From Candidatus Bipolaricaulota bacterium (lineage in GTDB: Bacteria; Bipolaricaulota; Bipolaricaulia; Bipolaricaulales; Bipolaricaulaceae): DNA of 64,000 bases. The stretch is taken from the NCBI GenBank assembly GCA_014360985.1, contig JACIWK010000002.1, positions 51,826 through 115,825 of the forward strand. Direction: 5' to 3'. Shown in pieces: positions 1-9,878 of this stretch. The translations under genes were made by a program, and so were the position numbers. Under the pieces are notes generated by a model. That model was not told the origin of the DNA, ran no database searches, and saw only the letters and a program-made list of their open reading frames with translations. The first letter of the stretch is position 1; each line of letters opens with the position of its first letter.

Positions 1-2
1 CG

Positions 3-581
3 ATCGGGGTCCTCGCGGTCCAAGGGGATGTGCGCGAACACCTGCGCACCCTGGCCCGCCTCGGGGTGAAGGGCCGCCCCGTGCGGCGGCCGGACCACCT
101 TGCGGGGCTCGACGGGATCATCCTCCCCGGTGGGGAGTCGACCGCGATGTGGCGGCTCATGACGGCCACCGGCCTCGCGGACGCCGTCCGGAGGGCGATC
201 CTGGCCGGGCTTCCCGCGTTCGGGACCTGCGCCGGGATGATCCTCCTCGCCCGCCAGATCACGAACTGGCCGGAGACGTTCCTCGGGGTCCTCGACGTCG
301 CCGTGGAGCGCAACGCCACCGGTCGCCAGGTGGACTCGTTCGAGGCCCTGGTGACCGCCAACGGGTTGGGGGAACTCCCCGCCGTGTTCATCCGCGCCCC
401 GGCCGTGCGGGAGATCGGTCCTGGGGTGCGGGCGCTGGGGAGGCTAGGGGATGAGCCGGTGCTGGTGAAGCAAGGGCCCCTCCTCGCGGCGAGCTTTCAT
501 CCCGAGCTCACGGGGGACACCCGGGTCCACGAGCTGTTCATCCAGATGTGCCGAAAGGGGGAACCATGGCAGCACGCGTAG
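3..581 (+). CDS. pdxT: PdxT, glutaminase subunit of PLP synthase (5' end cut by window)
   Basis: Class I glutamine amidotransferase that hydrolyses glutamine and passes ammonia to PdxS for pyridoxal 5'-phosphate synthesis. The frame is open from base 3 and already reads IGVLAVQGDVREH, the usual PdxT N-terminus, so only one to three residues are missing; the GTG at 30 in the ORF track is internal. Visible landmarks are PGGEST, the nucleophile motif GTCAGM and the SFHPEL histidine near the C-terminus. Its 3' end overlaps the GAPDH start by 16 bases, so the two are probably co-transcribed. PdxS would be expected just upstream, outside the window. Confidence 0.95.
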   Translation: MGVLAVQGDVREHLRTLARLGVKGRPVRRPDHLAGLDGIILPGGESTAMWRLMTATGLADAVRRAILAGLPAFGTCAGMILLARQITNWPETFLGVLDVAVERNATGRQVDSFEALVTANGLGELPAVFIRAPAVREIGPGVRALGRLGDEPVLVKQGPLLAASFHPELTGDTRVHELFIQMCRKGEPWQHA

Positions 582-1609
582 CGATCAACGGCTTCGGACG
601 AATCGGACGGATCACCCTCCGCATCATCGCTCAGGGTGGCTGGCCGGTAGACGTGGTGGGGATCAACGATCCCTTCCTCCCCATCGAGACGGCGGCCCAC
701 CTCCTCCGCTACGACACCGTGTACGGGCGAGCCCCGTTCCCGGTGGAGGTGAAGGAGGGAGCGCTCGCCGTGGATGGGAGGACGATCCCGCTTCTCGCGG
801 AGAAGGAGCCGGGGAACCTCCCCTGGGCGCAGCACAACGTGGATGTGGTCATCGAATCGAGCGGGGCCTTCACGGATCCCGACAAGGCGCAGGCCCACCT
901 CAAGGCGGGTGCGAAGCGGATCGTCCTCTCCGCCCCGCCAAGCGGGCCGCGCAAGGGCGAGGTCCTCCAGATCCTGTGGCGGGTGAACGAGAGGCAATTC
1001 GTGGAAAAGGGGAAGCCGGCCATCGTCTCCGCTGCCTCCTGCACCACGAACTCGCTCGGGCCGGTGGTGAAGGTCCTCCACGACACATTCGGGATCGAAC
1101 GGGGGTTCCTGACCACGGTCCACGCCTACACCGCGGATCAGCGCCTGGTGGACGCACCGCACAAGGATCTTGCCCGGGCGCGCGCTGCGGCGGCGAACAT
1201 CGTCCCCACCTCCACCGGCGCCGCCCGGTCCATCCCCGCGATCTTCCCCGACCTCGCCGGGAAGATGGACGGGATCGCAATGCGGATTCCGGTGCCGTGC
1301 GGATCGGTGTCCGACTTCACCGCCCACCTGAAGCGGCCGGCAGGGGCCACGGACAAGGAAGCGGTTGCCAACGTGAACGCCGCGTTTACCCAGGCCGCCC
1401 GGGGCCCCCTCGGGGAGGTGATGCTCGTCACGCCCGACTCGATCGTGTCGTCGGACGTGATCGGCGAGGGCCACTCCTGCGTCGTGGCCACGGCGTACAC
1501 GATGGCCCTCCCCAAGGAGCCGTCGGTGGTGAAGGTCCTTGCGTTCTACGACAACGAGTGGGGCTACGCGGCGCGGCTCCTCGATGTGGCGAAGTTCGTG
1601 GCCTCATAG
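566..1609 (+). CDS. gap: Type I glyceraldehyde-3-phosphate dehydrogenase
   Basis: Phosphorylating GAPDH of glycolysis/gluconeogenesis, 347 aa, normal length. The N-terminal Rossmann motif INGFGRIGR starts at residue 5, the catalytic Cys lies in SAASCTTNS near residue 155, followed by the HAYTADQ and PTSTGAA segments typical of the catalytic domain. The Asp of GINDP after strand beta-2 suggests NAD preference. The ORF track begins at a GTG at 548, but ATG 566 is preceded by AAAGGGGG and gives the canonical N-terminus [15 protein letters not shown], so 566 is the start. It overlaps pdxT by 16 bases and is followed by a ComF-like gene. Confidence 0.97.
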   Translation: MAARVAINGFGRIGRITLRIIAQGGWPVDVVGINDPFLPIETAAHLLRYDTVYGRAPFPVEVKEGALAVDGRTIPLLAEKEPGNLPWAQHNVDVVIESSGAFTDPDKAQAHLKAGAKRIVLSAPPSGPRKGEVLQILWRVNERQFVEKGKPAIVSAASCTTNSLGPVVKVLHDTFGIERGFLTTVHAYTADQRLVDAPHKDLARARAAAANIVPTSTGAARSIPAIFPDLAGKMDGIAMRIPVPCGSVSDFTAHLKRPAGATDKEAVANVNAAFTQAARGPLGEVMLVTPDSIVSSDVIGEGHSCVVATAYTMALPKEPSVVKVLAFYDNEWGYAARLLDVAKFVAS

Positions 1610-2324
1610 GGCGACGCGGGTTGCCGGAGGGGCGGTCGGGCTCCTGTTCCGCCCGGCGTGCTTCCTGTGCGGGGGGCCGGTGGAGGGACTGGCCGCAGTG
1701 TGCGCTCCGTGTCTGGAGGGCCTCCCCCGTTGGGAGGGCGCGGTGTGCGCCGTGTGCGGGACGGGGATCCCCATGGAGCTCGACTTGTGCCGGACATGTG
1801 CGGTCGAGGGCCGTCCCTACGCCTGGGCGCGGACGGTCGGCCCCTACGAAGGGGCGCTGCGGAGGCTGATCCAGGGTTTGAAGTACGAACGGGAGAAGGC
1901 TCTCGCTCGGCCGCTCGGGCGGCTCCTCGCGTCCGCGGTCCCGGCCGAACTCCTGCCGGAGGGGGTGCGGACGGTCGCCTGCGTCCCGCCAGACCCAACG
2001 CGTCTCCAGGAGCGAGGGTACCATCCGGCTGAACTCCTCGCCAGGGAGGTGGCGCGGGGGCTCGGGGCCGCGTTTCGTCCGCTGCTCGTGAAGGTGCGGA
2101 CTACCCCACCCCAGGTCGGCCGCCCCCGCCCGGAGCGGCGGGAAGCGATGGGGGGGTTGTTCGCCTCCCACACCAGCGGCCATGGCGAGCCAGTCCTCGT
2201 TGTGGACGATGTGATCACAACCGGAGCCACTGCGGCCGAGGCGGCACGGGCCCTCGCCGAGGCTGGGTTCGGGGAGATCGGTGTTCTGGCCTGCGCCCAA
2301 GCAGTGGGCGGAGGGGAGGAGTGA
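1584..2324 (+). CDS. ComF-family phosphoribosyltransferase-like protein
   Basis: About 246 aa. The N-terminal part carries a CxxC-rich zinc-ribbon-like region (CFLCGG, CAPCLEG, CAVCGTG, CRTC), and the C-terminal half is a PRTase fold with the PRPP-binding loop [13 protein letters not shown]. This order is that of ComF/GntX proteins, linked to DNA uptake or nucleotide salvage; the true substrate is unknown. The start is uncertain: the track begins at 1539 inside gap, but the first plausible ATG that keeps the zinc-binding Cys residues is 1584, overlapping gap by 26 bases with no clear Shine-Dalgarno. The stop abuts the next gene start at 2325. Confidence 0.85.
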   Translation: MWRSSWPHRATRVAGGAVGLLFRPACFLCGGPVEGLAAVCAPCLEGLPRWEGAVCAVCGTGIPMELDLCRTCAVEGRPYAWARTVGPYEGALRRLIQGLKYEREKALARPLGRLLASAVPAELLPEGVRTVACVPPDPTRLQERGYHPAELLAREVARGLGAAFRPLLVKVRTTPPQVGRPRPERREAMGGLFASHTSGHGEPVLVVDDVITTGATAAEAARALAEAGFGEIGVLACAQAVGGGEE

Positions 2325-2915
2325 GTGGAGTTCAGACGGCTCGTTGTGGGCCCGCTGCGGACGAACGCCTACCTCGCGCTGGCCGACGGTGAGGGAGCTG
2401 TCATCGATCCTGGCGACGACCTTCCCCACCTCGCCGATCAGCCCCTGCGCTACATCCTCCTCACCCACGGGCACTTCGATCACGCCGATGGTGCGGAGGC
2501 GCTCCATGCCCGCACGGGCGCCCCCATCCTCTACCACCCCGACGAGAGGAGCACGTTTTGGACGATGGGTCGGCAACCTCCCCCTCTGGGCCAGCCCCTC
2601 GCCGATGGCGAACGCCTCCCCCTCGGGCGGGAGGAGCTCCTCGTGTGGCACCTCCCCGGCCACTCCCCGGGATCGGTTGCCTACCTATGGGAAAAGGGGA
2701 AGGTGGCGGTGGTGGGGGACGTGCTGTTCGCCCGATCGGTGGGGCGATCCGATCTTCCCGGCGGATCGTGGGAGGCCCTCGTCCGTTCCCTCCTCCGCCT
2801 GCTGACCCTGGACGATGAGTGGCGGATCCTGCCCGGCCACGGTCCGGCCACCCAAATGGGACGCGAGCGGGAGCAGAACTCGTACCTGAGGGAGGTGGGT
2901 GATGCCCGGCCCTGA
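2325..2915 (+). CDS. Metallo-beta-lactamase-fold hydrolase (glyoxalase II-like)
   Basis: 196-aa single-domain MBL hydrolase. The metal motif THGHFDHADG lies near residues 46-55, with HLPGHSPGS and VGDVLF further on and a final GHGPAT histidine, all of the binuclear hydrolase family that includes hydroxyacylglutathione hydrolase and thioesterase-like enzymes. It lacks the C-terminal GloB domain, so calling it a true glyoxalase II is not justified. The GTG start directly follows the upstream TGA, and its 3' end overlaps dnaG by 14 bases, indicating translational coupling. Confidence 0.88.
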   Translation: MEFRRLVVGPLRTNAYLALADGEGAVIDPGDDLPHLADQPLRYILLTHGHFDHADGAEALHARTGAPILYHPDERSTFWTMGRQPPPLGQPLADGERLPLGREELLVWHLPGHSPGSVAYLWEKGKVAVVGDVLFARSVGRSDLPGGSWEALVRSLLRLLTLDDEWRILPGHGPATQMGREREQNSYLREVGDARP

Positions 2916-4593
2916 CCTCGAGGAGATCAAGTCGCGGGTCGACATCGTCGAGCTCATCGCCCGCTACGTCGCGCTGAAGCCGTCTGGGCAGCGGTTCAAG
3001 GGCCGGTGCCCGTTCCACCCCGACGATACGCCGTCGCTCGTCGTCTCCTCGGACAAGGGGCTCTGGCACTGCTTCGGCTGCCATGCCGGTGGCGATGCGA
3101 TTGGGTTCCTGATGAAGATCGAGCGGCTCTCGTTCCCGGAGGCGCTCGCCCGGTTGGCCCGGGAGCTGGGGATCGAAGTCCGCGTCGGGGAGGGGAAGGG
3201 GAAGCTCCTCCAGGCGAACGAACAGGCGGTCCAGTACTTCACTTCCGAGCTGCGCAGGCCCTCTGGCAAGAGGGCGCGCGACTACCTCCTTGAGCGAGGG
3301 ATCGCCGAAGAGCTGTGGGCCAACTACAACCTCGGTTATGCCCCCCCGGGCTGGGACGGCCTCCTCCGCGCCCTCGGCCGGCTGGGGATGGACACGCTGC
3401 GCAGCCTGGGGTTGGTCGTGCCCGGGGAGAAGGGGTACTACGACCGGTTCCGGGACCGGGTCATGTTCACGATCTGCGATGACCAGGGCCGCCCGATCGC
3501 GTTCGCCGGCCGCAGCTTCGCCGGCGACCCCAAATACGTGAACATCCCCAACACGCCGCTCTTCACGAAGGGGACTGTCCTCTACGGTCTCGATCTGGCC
3601 CGAGACGCGATCCGCCAGAGCGGGCGCGCCGTGCTCGTGGAGGGGTACACGGACGTGATCAGCTTCCAGACGGCGGGGATCGGGGAGACAGTGGGATCGA
3701 TGGGCACCGCGCTCACCGAGGCCCAGGCCCGCCTCATCGCCCGCCACACGGATCGGGTGGTCATCGCCTACGATCGGGATGCGGCGGGGGAGGCCTCAAC
3801 GCTGCGCGGGCTCGTGATCCTGCGCGGAGCGGGGCTCAAGGTGGAGGTGGCGGTCCTCCCCCCGGACGAGGACCCGGACTCCCTCGTCCGTGGGCACGGG
3901 GCGGCAGCGGCCAAAGGCGTTCTCGACGGTGCGCTTCCGTTCCACCGCTTCTTCATCGAGTCCCTCGCCCGCCGCCACGACGTGACCACGGTGGAGGGCC
4001 AGGAGCAGGCCCTTGAGGAAGCGAAGGCGTTCTGGCCCGAGCTCAAGAGCGTCCCCCTCCAGCACGAGCTCGCCCGCGAGCTCGCTGGGCTCCTCTCCCT
4101 CCGCGAGGAGGAGGTGTGGCGCTACCTCCACGGGGAATCCCAGCGGACGCTGCCCAAGGAGGGTCGAGATCGGATTGGGCCGGAGGAGCTCTTCCTCCAC
4201 TTCTTGATCGAGGGGAAGCTCCCCGACCGTGCACTGGAGGGCCTTGACGCGACGGACTTCCGCCCCGAATATCGCCCCATCGTGGCCAAGTGGGTGGAGC
4301 TTTGGCACGGGGGGAAGGGGCCCACGACGGACGAGCTCGCCACCGAGCTCCCGCCTGACCAGCTCCCCACAATGACGCGGCTCGCCCTGCTCGATCCTCA
4401 CTCCCCCGACGAGGACCAAGCGATCCAAGATGTGGTGACCAAGTTCCTCGGACTGAAGCTGAGGCGCACGCTGGCCGAGATCGAGAAGCAGGCCCGCGAG
4501 GCCGAGGCCCGGGGTGAGGTGGAGGAGGCGCGGCGCCTCTTCGCCCAACACCACGCCCTCAAGAAGCAGGATCCTCTCCTGAAGAGGAGGTGA
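2902..4593 (+). CDS. dnaG: DNA primase
   Basis: Synthesises RNA primers at the replication fork; 563 aa. The N-terminal CHC2 zinc finger ([10 protein letters not shown] ... CFGCH) covers roughly residues 36-64, the catalytic core follows, and TOPRIM motifs EGYTDV (about 247) and DRDAAGEAS (about 291) hold the metal-binding acidic residues. The C-terminal helical region would bind DnaB. I prefer ATG 2902 over the GTG at 2899 because GGAGGT sits five bases upstream. It directly precedes rpoD, the classical primase-sigma arrangement of a macromolecular-synthesis operon. Confidence 0.97.
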   Translation: MPGPDLEEIKSRVDIVELIARYVALKPSGQRFKGRCPFHPDDTPSLVVSSDKGLWHCFGCHAGGDAIGFLMKIERLSFPEALARLARELGIEVRVGEGKGKLLQANEQAVQYFTSELRRPSGKRARDYLLERGIAEELWANYNLGYAPPGWDGLLRALGRLGMDTLRSLGLVVPGEKGYYDRFRDRVMFTICDDQGRPIAFAGRSFAGDPKYVNIPNTPLFTKGTVLYGLDLARDAIRQSGRAVLVEGYTDVISFQTAGIGETVGSMGTALTEAQARLIARHTDRVVIAYDRDAAGEASTLRGLVILRGAGLKVEVAVLPPDEDPDSLVRGHGAAAAKGVLDGALPFHRFFIESLARRHDVTTVEGQEQALEEAKAFWPELKSVPLQHELARELAGLLSLREEEVWRYLHGESQRTLPKEGRDRIGPEELFLHFLIEGKLPDRALEGLDATDFRPEYRPIVAKWVELWHGGKGPTTDELATELPPDQLPTMTRLALLDPHSPDEDQAIQDVVTKFLGLKLRRTLAEIEKQAREAEARGEVEEARRLFAQHHALKKQDPLLKRR

Positions 4594-4595
4594 GC

Positions 4596-5657
4596 ATGCC
4601 CGAGGACATCGAGATCGTCCCTCCCGAGGCCCGCGAGCCCGGGACGGCAGCGGAGGAGGACGAGCTCGGCGACCTGATCCCCCTCATCGCTGAACTCGCC
4701 GATTCCGAGCCGGAGGAGGAGCCGGCGGAACGGGGTCGCGATCCCGTACGCACCTACCTCCGCGAGATCGGCCGTGTCCCCCTCCTCACCCGGGAGGAGG
4801 AGGTCGAGCTTGCCCAGAAGGTCGAAGCCGGAACAGCAGCTCTGGAAGAGCTCAACCAAGGACTCGTTGACCCACAACGCAGAGTGGAACTCGAGAAGAT
4901 CATTCAGGAGGGGGACGCCGCGCGGGAGCGGCTCGCGGTGTCCAACCTGCGGCTCGTCGTGTCGATTGCCAAGCGCTACATGCACCGCGGGCTATCGTTT
5001 CTCGATCTCATCCAGGAGGGGAACATCGGGCTCATGCGCGCGGTGGAGAAGTTCGACTGGCGGAAAGGGTACAAGTTCTCGACCTACGCCACGTGGTGGA
5101 TCCGCCAGGCGATCACCCGCGCTATCGGGGATCAGGCCCGCACGATCCGCGTCCCCGTCCACACGATGGAGGCGGTGCAGGAGCTGGGTCGCCTGCGGCG
5201 GGAGTACATCCGGGAGCACGGGTCTCCCCCAACCTACGAGCAGCTCGCCGAGATCCTCGGGACGAGCGTGGACCGGGTGAAGAAGATCGAGCAGGCCGCT
5301 GCGTTCACGACATCGCTCGAGCGCCCATTGTCCGACGAGGACGACGACACGTTGGGGGACTTCATCGCTGACGATTCAGCCCAATCGCCGGCCCGGGAGG
5401 CCCTGCGGGCGCGGCTCCGGGACGAGCTCCGCGAGGCGTTGGCCGAGCTCGAGCCACGGGAGCGGGAGATCCTCGAGCTGCGGTACGGCCTCCTCGACGG
5501 CCACCCCCGGACGCTGAAGGAGGTGGCGAGCCAGTTCGAGATCACCCGCGAACGGGTGCGCCAGCTCGAGCTGAAGGCGCTGGAGAAGCTCAAGTACCCG
5601 GCCCGGCACCGGTCCTTGCGCTCCCTTCGCGAGCTCCTCCTGTCCGAGGAGGAATGA
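4596..5657 (+). CDS. rpoD: Primary RNA polymerase sigma factor (sigma-70/SigA)
   Basis: 353-aa housekeeping sigma factor lacking the large region 1.1 and non-conserved insert of E. coli RpoD. Region 1.2 ([16 protein letters not shown]), region 2 ([46 protein letters not shown]), region 3 and the region 4 helix-turn-helix ([10 protein letters not shown]) are all present. ATG 4596 follows GAGGAGG; the GTG at 4590 in the track is inside that ribosome binding site. The N-terminal 45 residues are very acidic. Overlap or near-overlap with dnaG and miaA shows an operon. It is the factor expected to read the -35/-10 promoters noted elsewhere in this window. Confidence 0.97.
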   Translation: MPEDIEIVPPEAREPGTAAEEDELGDLIPLIAELADSEPEEEPAERGRDPVRTYLREIGRVPLLTREEEVELAQKVEAGTAALEELNQGLVDPQRRVELEKIIQEGDAARERLAVSNLRLVVSIAKRYMHRGLSFLDLIQEGNIGLMRAVEKFDWRKGYKFSTYATWWIRQAITRAIGDQARTIRVPVHTMEAVQELGRLRREYIREHGSPPTYEQLAEILGTSVDRVKKIEQAAAFTTSLERPLSDEDDDTLGDFIADDSAQSPAREALRARLRDELREALAELEPREREILELRYGLLDGHPRTLKEVASQFEITRERVRQLELKALEKLKYPARHRSLRSLRELLLSEEE

Positions 5658-6583
5658 CGGTTCTCCTCCTCCTGGGGCCCACCGCGACCGGGAAGAGCGC
5701 GATTGCGGTGGAGGTTGCGGAGCGGGTGGGGGCGGAGATCATCTCCGCCGACGCCCGGGCGATCTTCCACGGCCTGGAGATCGGGACGGACCGCCCGCCC
5801 CCCTGGATCCTGCGTCGGGTGCCCCACCACCTCATCGGCACCCTCGACCCCATGGAGCGCTACGATGCCGCCACGTTTCGCGCCGATTGCGAACGCCTCG
5901 TGGCGGAGATCCACGCCCGGGGGAAGAGGGCGATCATCGTTGGCGGGAGCACACTGTACGTTCGCGCGCTCACCCGCGGGTTGTTCCCCGGACCGGCGGC
6001 CGATCCCCACCTCCGCGAGGAGCTCGCCCACCGCCCGCTCGCTGAACTGCAGGAAGAGCTCGCGCAGGTGGATCCCGTCTCCGCGGCGCGGATCCACCCC
6101 GCGGACCGGGTGCGGCTCATCCGCGCCCTCGAGGTCGCCCGCCTCACCGGCCGCCCCCTCTCCTCCGCGTGGGGAGGGGAGAAACCGTTCCCGTTTCCCC
6201 TCGTCAAGGTCGGGATCGCGCTTGAGCGGGGTGAACTCCACCGCCGGATCGAGGCCCGCGTGGCGCGGATGCTCGCCGCGGGGCTGATCGAGGAGGCGCG
6301 GCGGCTGTGGGAGAAGGGGATCCCCCCTGACGCGCCGGCCGCACGCGCGATCGGGTACCGGGAGCTGTTCGCCCACTTCCGGGGGGAGCACGACCTAGGC
6401 GAGGTCGAGCGGAGGATCGTCCGCAACACGAAGGCCTATGCCCGGCGTCAGCTCGCGTTCTTCCGTGCCGAGGCCGACGTGCAGTGGCTGGACGGCACGG
6501 GCCGGACCGCGGCTGGGGTGGCCGAGGAGGTCATCGCACACTGGCGCGCCGCGGAGGCGGGCCTAGAATCCCTCCCGTGCTGA
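5654..6583 (+). CDS. miaA: tRNA dimethylallyltransferase
   Basis: Transfers a dimethylallyl group to A37 of tRNAs reading codons starting with U. 309 aa, normal length. The P-loop GPTATGKS is at residues 8-15, followed by [19 protein letters not shown], a variant of the usual ADSRQVY motif, then HHLIGTLDP and the [10 protein letters not shown] segment. ATG overlaps the rpoD TGA in an ATGA arrangement, so translation is coupled. The 3' end overlaps the NAD(P)HX repair gene by seven bases. Confidence 0.95.
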   Translation: MTVLLLLGPTATGKSAIAVEVAERVGAEIISADARAIFHGLEIGTDRPPPWILRRVPHHLIGTLDPMERYDAATFRADCERLVAEIHARGKRAIIVGGSTLYVRALTRGLFPGPAADPHLREELAHRPLAELQEELAQVDPVSAARIHPADRVRLIRALEVARLTGRPLSSAWGGEKPFPFPLVKVGIALERGELHRRIEARVARMLAAGLIEEARRLWEKGIPPDAPAARAIGYRELFAHFRGEHDLGEVERRIVRNTKAYARRQLAFFRAEADVQWLDGTGRTAAGVAEEVIAHWRAAEAGLESLPC

Positions 6584-8112
6584 AGGTCCTGTCGATGGAG
6601 GCAGTGCGGGCGCTGGACGCCCGGGCTGCGGCGGGCGGGGTTCTCCCGCTCCTTCTCATGGAGTCCGCCGGCCGCGGAGCCGCTGAAGCCGTCCGAACTT
6701 GGGCGCCTGACCTCGCCAAAGGGCGCGTCCTCGCCGTGTGTGGCACGGGAGGAAACGGGGGAGACGCCCTGGCCGCCGCACGGTGGTTGGGGCGGTGGGG
6801 GGCCGAGCCTCGGGCAGTTCTCCTCGGCGAGCCCCGCGGCCCGGCCGCCGACCAGGCCGCGGCGTTCCGGGCCTCGTTCCCCGAGAGTGTCCTCACAGTC
6901 CAAGGTGGGGAGGACATCGCTGCCCTCGAAGCATGGCTTGCGGAGGCGGATCTCGTCCTCGACGGGATCCTCGGGGTCGGGCTGTCGGGCAAGGCGCGGG
7001 GGCTCGTTGCGGCAGCGATTGAGGCGCTGAGTGAGTTTGAGGGCACGGTGGTGGCGATCGACCTTCCCTCCGGCCTGGGGGCCGATACGGGGCGGATCGC
7101 GGGTCCGGCGGTGCGGGCCGACCTCACCCTCGCCATGGGAGCCCTCAAGCCGTGCCACCTCCTCCCCCCGGCAGCGGCGCTGTGTGGTGAGGTGCGGGTC
7201 GTGGACGTGGCCTACCCGCCCGGGGCGTGGGACGAGGTCAACCCCGTAGCCCTGGTCCTCGAGGAGGGCGACGTTCGGGCCCTCCTCCCCTCCCGGCCGC
7301 GGTTCGGGCACAAGGGAACGTTCGGTCGGGTCCTCGTCGTGGGCGGGTCGGTGGGGATGGCGGGGGCCGCCGCCCTCGCTGCGGAGGGGGCCCTACGCGC
7401 TGGGGCGGGGCTCGTTCACGTGCTCACCCCCGAGCCCGTGTTCCCGATCGTGGCCGGCCTGGTCCCGGCGGCCCTCGTCCACCCTGGGCCGACCGCGGCG
7501 GGCACGTTCTCCCCGGAGGCGGCTGCGGAGGCAGTGCGGCTTGCTGAGGGGATGGATGTCGTCGTGGTTGGACCCGGCCTGGGTCGGAGTCCCGGCCCAG
7601 CGGAGGTGGTGCGGGCCCTCGTCCTTGGGCGGATCCCTCTCGTCGTCGATGCGGACGCCCTGTACGCCCTCGCGCACGAGCCGGAGCTCCTTGGGGGGGT
7701 CCACGGGGAAATCGTCCTCACCCCCCATCCGGGCGAGTTCGGGCGGCTCGCGGGAAGGGATCCGGAGGAAATCGTCCCCGACAAGATCCGCTGGGCGCGG
7801 GACAAGGCCAGGGAGTGGCAGGCGACGGTGGTCCTCAAGGGCCCGCCCACGGTCATCGCCTCCACGGACGGCGTCTACCTCACGACAACCGGGAACACGG
7901 CCCTCGCCCACGGTGGATCCGGCGACGTCCTCGCTGGGATGATCGGAGGCCTGTGGGCAAGCGGTGCCCGTGCTGCCGACGCGGCGTGCGCCGCCGCGTT
8001 CGTCCACGGCCGGGCCGCGGACGCCCTCACCGCGGAAAGCTCTCCCCGCGCGGTCCTCCCCACCGACCTCCTGGCCGTCCTCCCCAAAGCGTTCACGGCG
8101 CTCGAGGGCTAG
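6577..8112 (+). CDS. nnr: Bifunctional NAD(P)H-hydrate repair enzyme (epimerase + ADP/ATP-dependent dehydratase)
   Basis: Repairs hydrated NAD(P)H. About 511 aa with two domains in the usual order: an N-terminal YjeF_N/NnrE epimerase domain (CGTGGNGGDALAAARW, then DLPSGLGADTG) and, from about residue 240, a ribokinase-like NnrD dehydratase domain (GHKGTFGRVLVVGGS, TPHPGEF, HGGSGDVLAGMIGG). The ORF track starts at 6484 inside miaA; GTG 6577 is the likely start because it gives the N-terminus [15 protein letters not shown] normal for the family and overlaps miaA by seven bases. Confidence 0.95.
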   Translation: MLKVLSMEAVRALDARAAAGGVLPLLLMESAGRGAAEAVRTWAPDLAKGRVLAVCGTGGNGGDALAAARWLGRWGAEPRAVLLGEPRGPAADQAAAFRASFPESVLTVQGGEDIAALEAWLAEADLVLDGILGVGLSGKARGLVAAAIEALSEFEGTVVAIDLPSGLGADTGRIAGPAVRADLTLAMGALKPCHLLPPAAALCGEVRVVDVAYPPGAWDEVNPVALVLEEGDVRALLPSRPRFGHKGTFGRVLVVGGSVGMAGAAALAAEGALRAGAGLVHVLTPEPVFPIVAGLVPAALVHPGPTAAGTFSPEAAAEAVRLAEGMDVVVVGPGLGRSPGPAEVVRALVLGRIPLVVDADALYALAHEPELLGGVHGEIVLTPHPGEFGRLAGRDPEEIVPDKIRWARDKAREWQATVVLKGPPTVIASTDGVYLTTTGNTALAHGGSGDVLAGMIGGLWASGARAADAACAAAFVHGRAADALTAESSPRAVLPTDLLAVLPKAFTALEG

Positions 8113-8114
8113 CC

Positions 8115-8882
8115 GTGGCCCTGTTCGACACCCACGCCCACCTCGACTGCCCCCCGTTTGACCGCGATCGGGACCAGGTCCTGGCCGCGCTGCGCGCCCA
8201 GCGGGTGGCTGTCCTCAACGTGGGGACCGACCTCCGCTCCTCGGCGGCGTCGCTTGCGCTCGCGCGCCAGCACCCGTTCGTGTTCGCCGCGTGCGGGTTT
8301 CACCCCCACGACGCCCGCACGTTCACCCCCGACGCGGAGCGGGAGCTTTCGGCGCTCCTCCGGCAGGGGGCGGTGGCGGTGGGCGAGTGCGGGCTCGACT
8401 TCTACCGCGACCTCTCCCCGCGGGACGTCCAGGTCGAGGCGTTCCGGGCCCAGCTCCGGCTGGCGAAGCGGTTGGATCTCCCCGTCGTGCTCCACGAGCG
8501 CGCGGCGTGGGACAACTTTCTGTCCGTGCTCCGTGACGAGGCCCCCCTGCGGGGGGTGGTCCACGCGTTCTCCGGGGACGCCGTCCGGGCCGGGGCGATC
8601 GTGGACCTGGGCCTTCACCTCGGGATCGGGGGCCCGCTCACCTACGCCAAGAACCACGGCCTGCGCGAGGCCGTGGGGAGCGTCCCGCTCGACCGGATCG
8701 TCCTCGAGACGGACGCCCCGTACCTGCCCCCCGAGCCGCACCGCGGGACGCGGAACGACCCGGGGATGGTCCGGCTCGTCGCCGAGCGGCTCGCCCTCCT
8801 GCGGGGGATGCCCGTGGCCGAGCTCGCCGAGGCGGCGTGGACCAACGCCTGTCGGCTGTTCGCCGTCGAGCCCCGGTTCTAG
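8115..8882 (+). CDS. tatD: TatD-family metal-dependent hydrolase
   Basis: 255-aa TIM-barrel amidohydrolase of the TatD family (nuclease/deacylase). Metal ligands are visible as DTHAHLD at residues 4-10, GECGLDFYRD, VVLHERA, VHAFSGD and LETDAPYLPPEPHRG. The GTG start lies two bases after nnr and is the only start giving the HxH motif at the N-terminus; the much longer track ORF from 7815 is a shadow inside nnr. Its TAG stop overlaps the stop of convergent radC through the palindromic CTAG. A second TatD-family gene sits in the catabolic island at 22549. Confidence 0.93.
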   Translation: MALFDTHAHLDCPPFDRDRDQVLAALRAQRVAVLNVGTDLRSSAASLALARQHPFVFAACGFHPHDARTFTPDAERELSALLRQGAVAVGECGLDFYRDLSPRDVQVEAFRAQLRLAKRLDLPVVLHERAAWDNFLSVLRDEAPLRGVVHAFSGDAVRAGAIVDLGLHLGIGGPLTYAKNHGLREAVGSVPLDRIVLETDAPYLPPEPHRGTRNDPGMVRLVAERLALLRGMPVAELAEAAWTNACRLFAVEPRF

Positions 8883-9547
8883 GGGAGGTGCCCCCGCTCC
8901 CGGAGCGAGGTGTAACCCCCCCTCGTGACGATGAGGTGGTCGAGGACATCGATCCCGAGGATCTTCCCTGCCTCGACGAGCTGCCGGGTGAGGGCGAGGT
9001 CGTCCGCGCTCGGCTCGAGGTTCCCCGACGGGTGGTTGTGGGCCAAGATCAGCGCCGCCGCCCGGTCGGCGATCGCGTCGGCGAACACCTCGCGGGGGTG
9101 GACCGGGCTCGAGGTGAGGAGCCCCACCGTGACCACACGGGCCTCGATGACCTCGTGGGCCCCGTTGAGGGTGAGGGCCATGAAGTGCTCCTGCTTCCGG
9201 TCGCGGATCGCGGCGACGTAGGGGAGCGCGTCCACGGGGGTCGCGATCCGGCCCGGCCCGCGCTGGAAGTGCCGACGGGCGAGCTCCAGGGCGGCCAGGA
9301 TCTGGCACGCCTTGGCCTCCCCGACGCCGGCGAACCGGGTGAGCTCGGCCAGCCCCCACCGCCCGAGGTTGGGACCGGCCGCCTTCAGCACGGCCGACGC
9401 GAGCTCGACCGCGCTCTTGCCCTTCGTCCCGGTGTGGATGAGGACCGCGAGGAGCTCGGCGTCGGACAGGGCCTGGGCCCCGCGGGCGCGGAGCTTCTCC
9501 CGCGGCCGCTCGAACTCAGGCAGGTCCTTGATCCTCCTCGCCGTCAT
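8879..9547 (-). CDS. radC: RadC-family JAB/MPN-domain protein
   Basis: 222 aa, full length for the UPF0758/RadC family. An N-terminal helix-hairpin-helix region (LSDAELLAVLIHTGTKG, FAGVGEAKACQI) is followed by the JAB1-type metal motif LILAHNHPSGNLEPSADD. The family was once tied to DNA repair, but its biochemical role remains unsettled. It is convergent with tatD, sharing CTAG at the stops. The upstream -10-like TATGAT ends nine bases before ATG, so its leader is very short or absent. Confidence 0.93.
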   Translation of the reverse strand: MTARRIKDLPEFERPREKLRARGAQALSDAELLAVLIHTGTKGKSAVELASAVLKAAGPNLGRWGLAELTRFAGVGEAKACQILAALELARRHFQRGPGRIATPVDALPYVAAIRDRKQEHFMALTLNGAHEVIEARVVTVGLLTSSPVHPREVFADAIADRAAALILAHNHPSGNLEPSADDLALTRQLVEAGKILGIDVLDHLIVTRGGYTSLRERGHLP

Positions 9548-9556
9548 CCTCGGGAG

Positions 9557-9584
9557 ATCATAGCGTGCCCCCGCTGTCCGTGAA
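9557..9584 (-). promoter_or_regulatory. Putative radC promoter
   Basis: On the minus strand a TATGAT (9557-9562) lies nine bases before the radC ATG. A weak -35-like TTCACG (9579-9584) is 16 bases further upstream. The same TATGAT hexamer is used by the neighbouring CNBD gene. Confidence 0.4.
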
Positions 9585-9878
9585 GTCCCTCCGATCGAGG
9601 GCGCTCACAGTCCTTGTCAGATCGCGAATGGTTGCAGAAAGAGGTGGGCATGGCTCGCCTGGGATCCGGTCTTCGCCCATCCGCACGTCGTTGAGGAAAC
9701 CGACAACGACCTGGAGATAGCGCGCCGTGCCCGGCCTATCGCCCCACCCTGGCGGTGTTGCCGCGATGAAAAGCTGGCTCGGGGACGCCCGATCCTCCTC
9801 GTCAGCGGATCGCGTCCCAGGCGGCCACACTCGGCGCAGACCCAACCGAGAACCTCTCGTACGCCGCGGAACCGCCAC
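9585..9878. other. Intergenic stretch without a convincing gene
   Basis: Together with the radC promoter this is about 330 bases between radC and the CNBD gene. A 106-codon minus-strand ORF (9558-9878) begins with GTG right after the CNBD stop but has no ribosome binding site, no recognisable motif and an Arg/Pro-rich composition typical of chance ORFs in GC-rich DNA. It could be the eroded remains of a C-terminal extension of the CNBD protein. I see no RNA gene or repeat here. Confidence 0.5.

Noticed and set aside
497-1474. 325-codon minus-strand ORF over gap
   Set aside because: Antisense shadow of a conserved gene, rich in Arg/Gly/Pro, with no motifs.
9558-9878. 106-aa minus-strand ORF after the CNBD gene
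   Set aside because: No ribosome binding site, motif or typical codon use; kept only as a possible relic.
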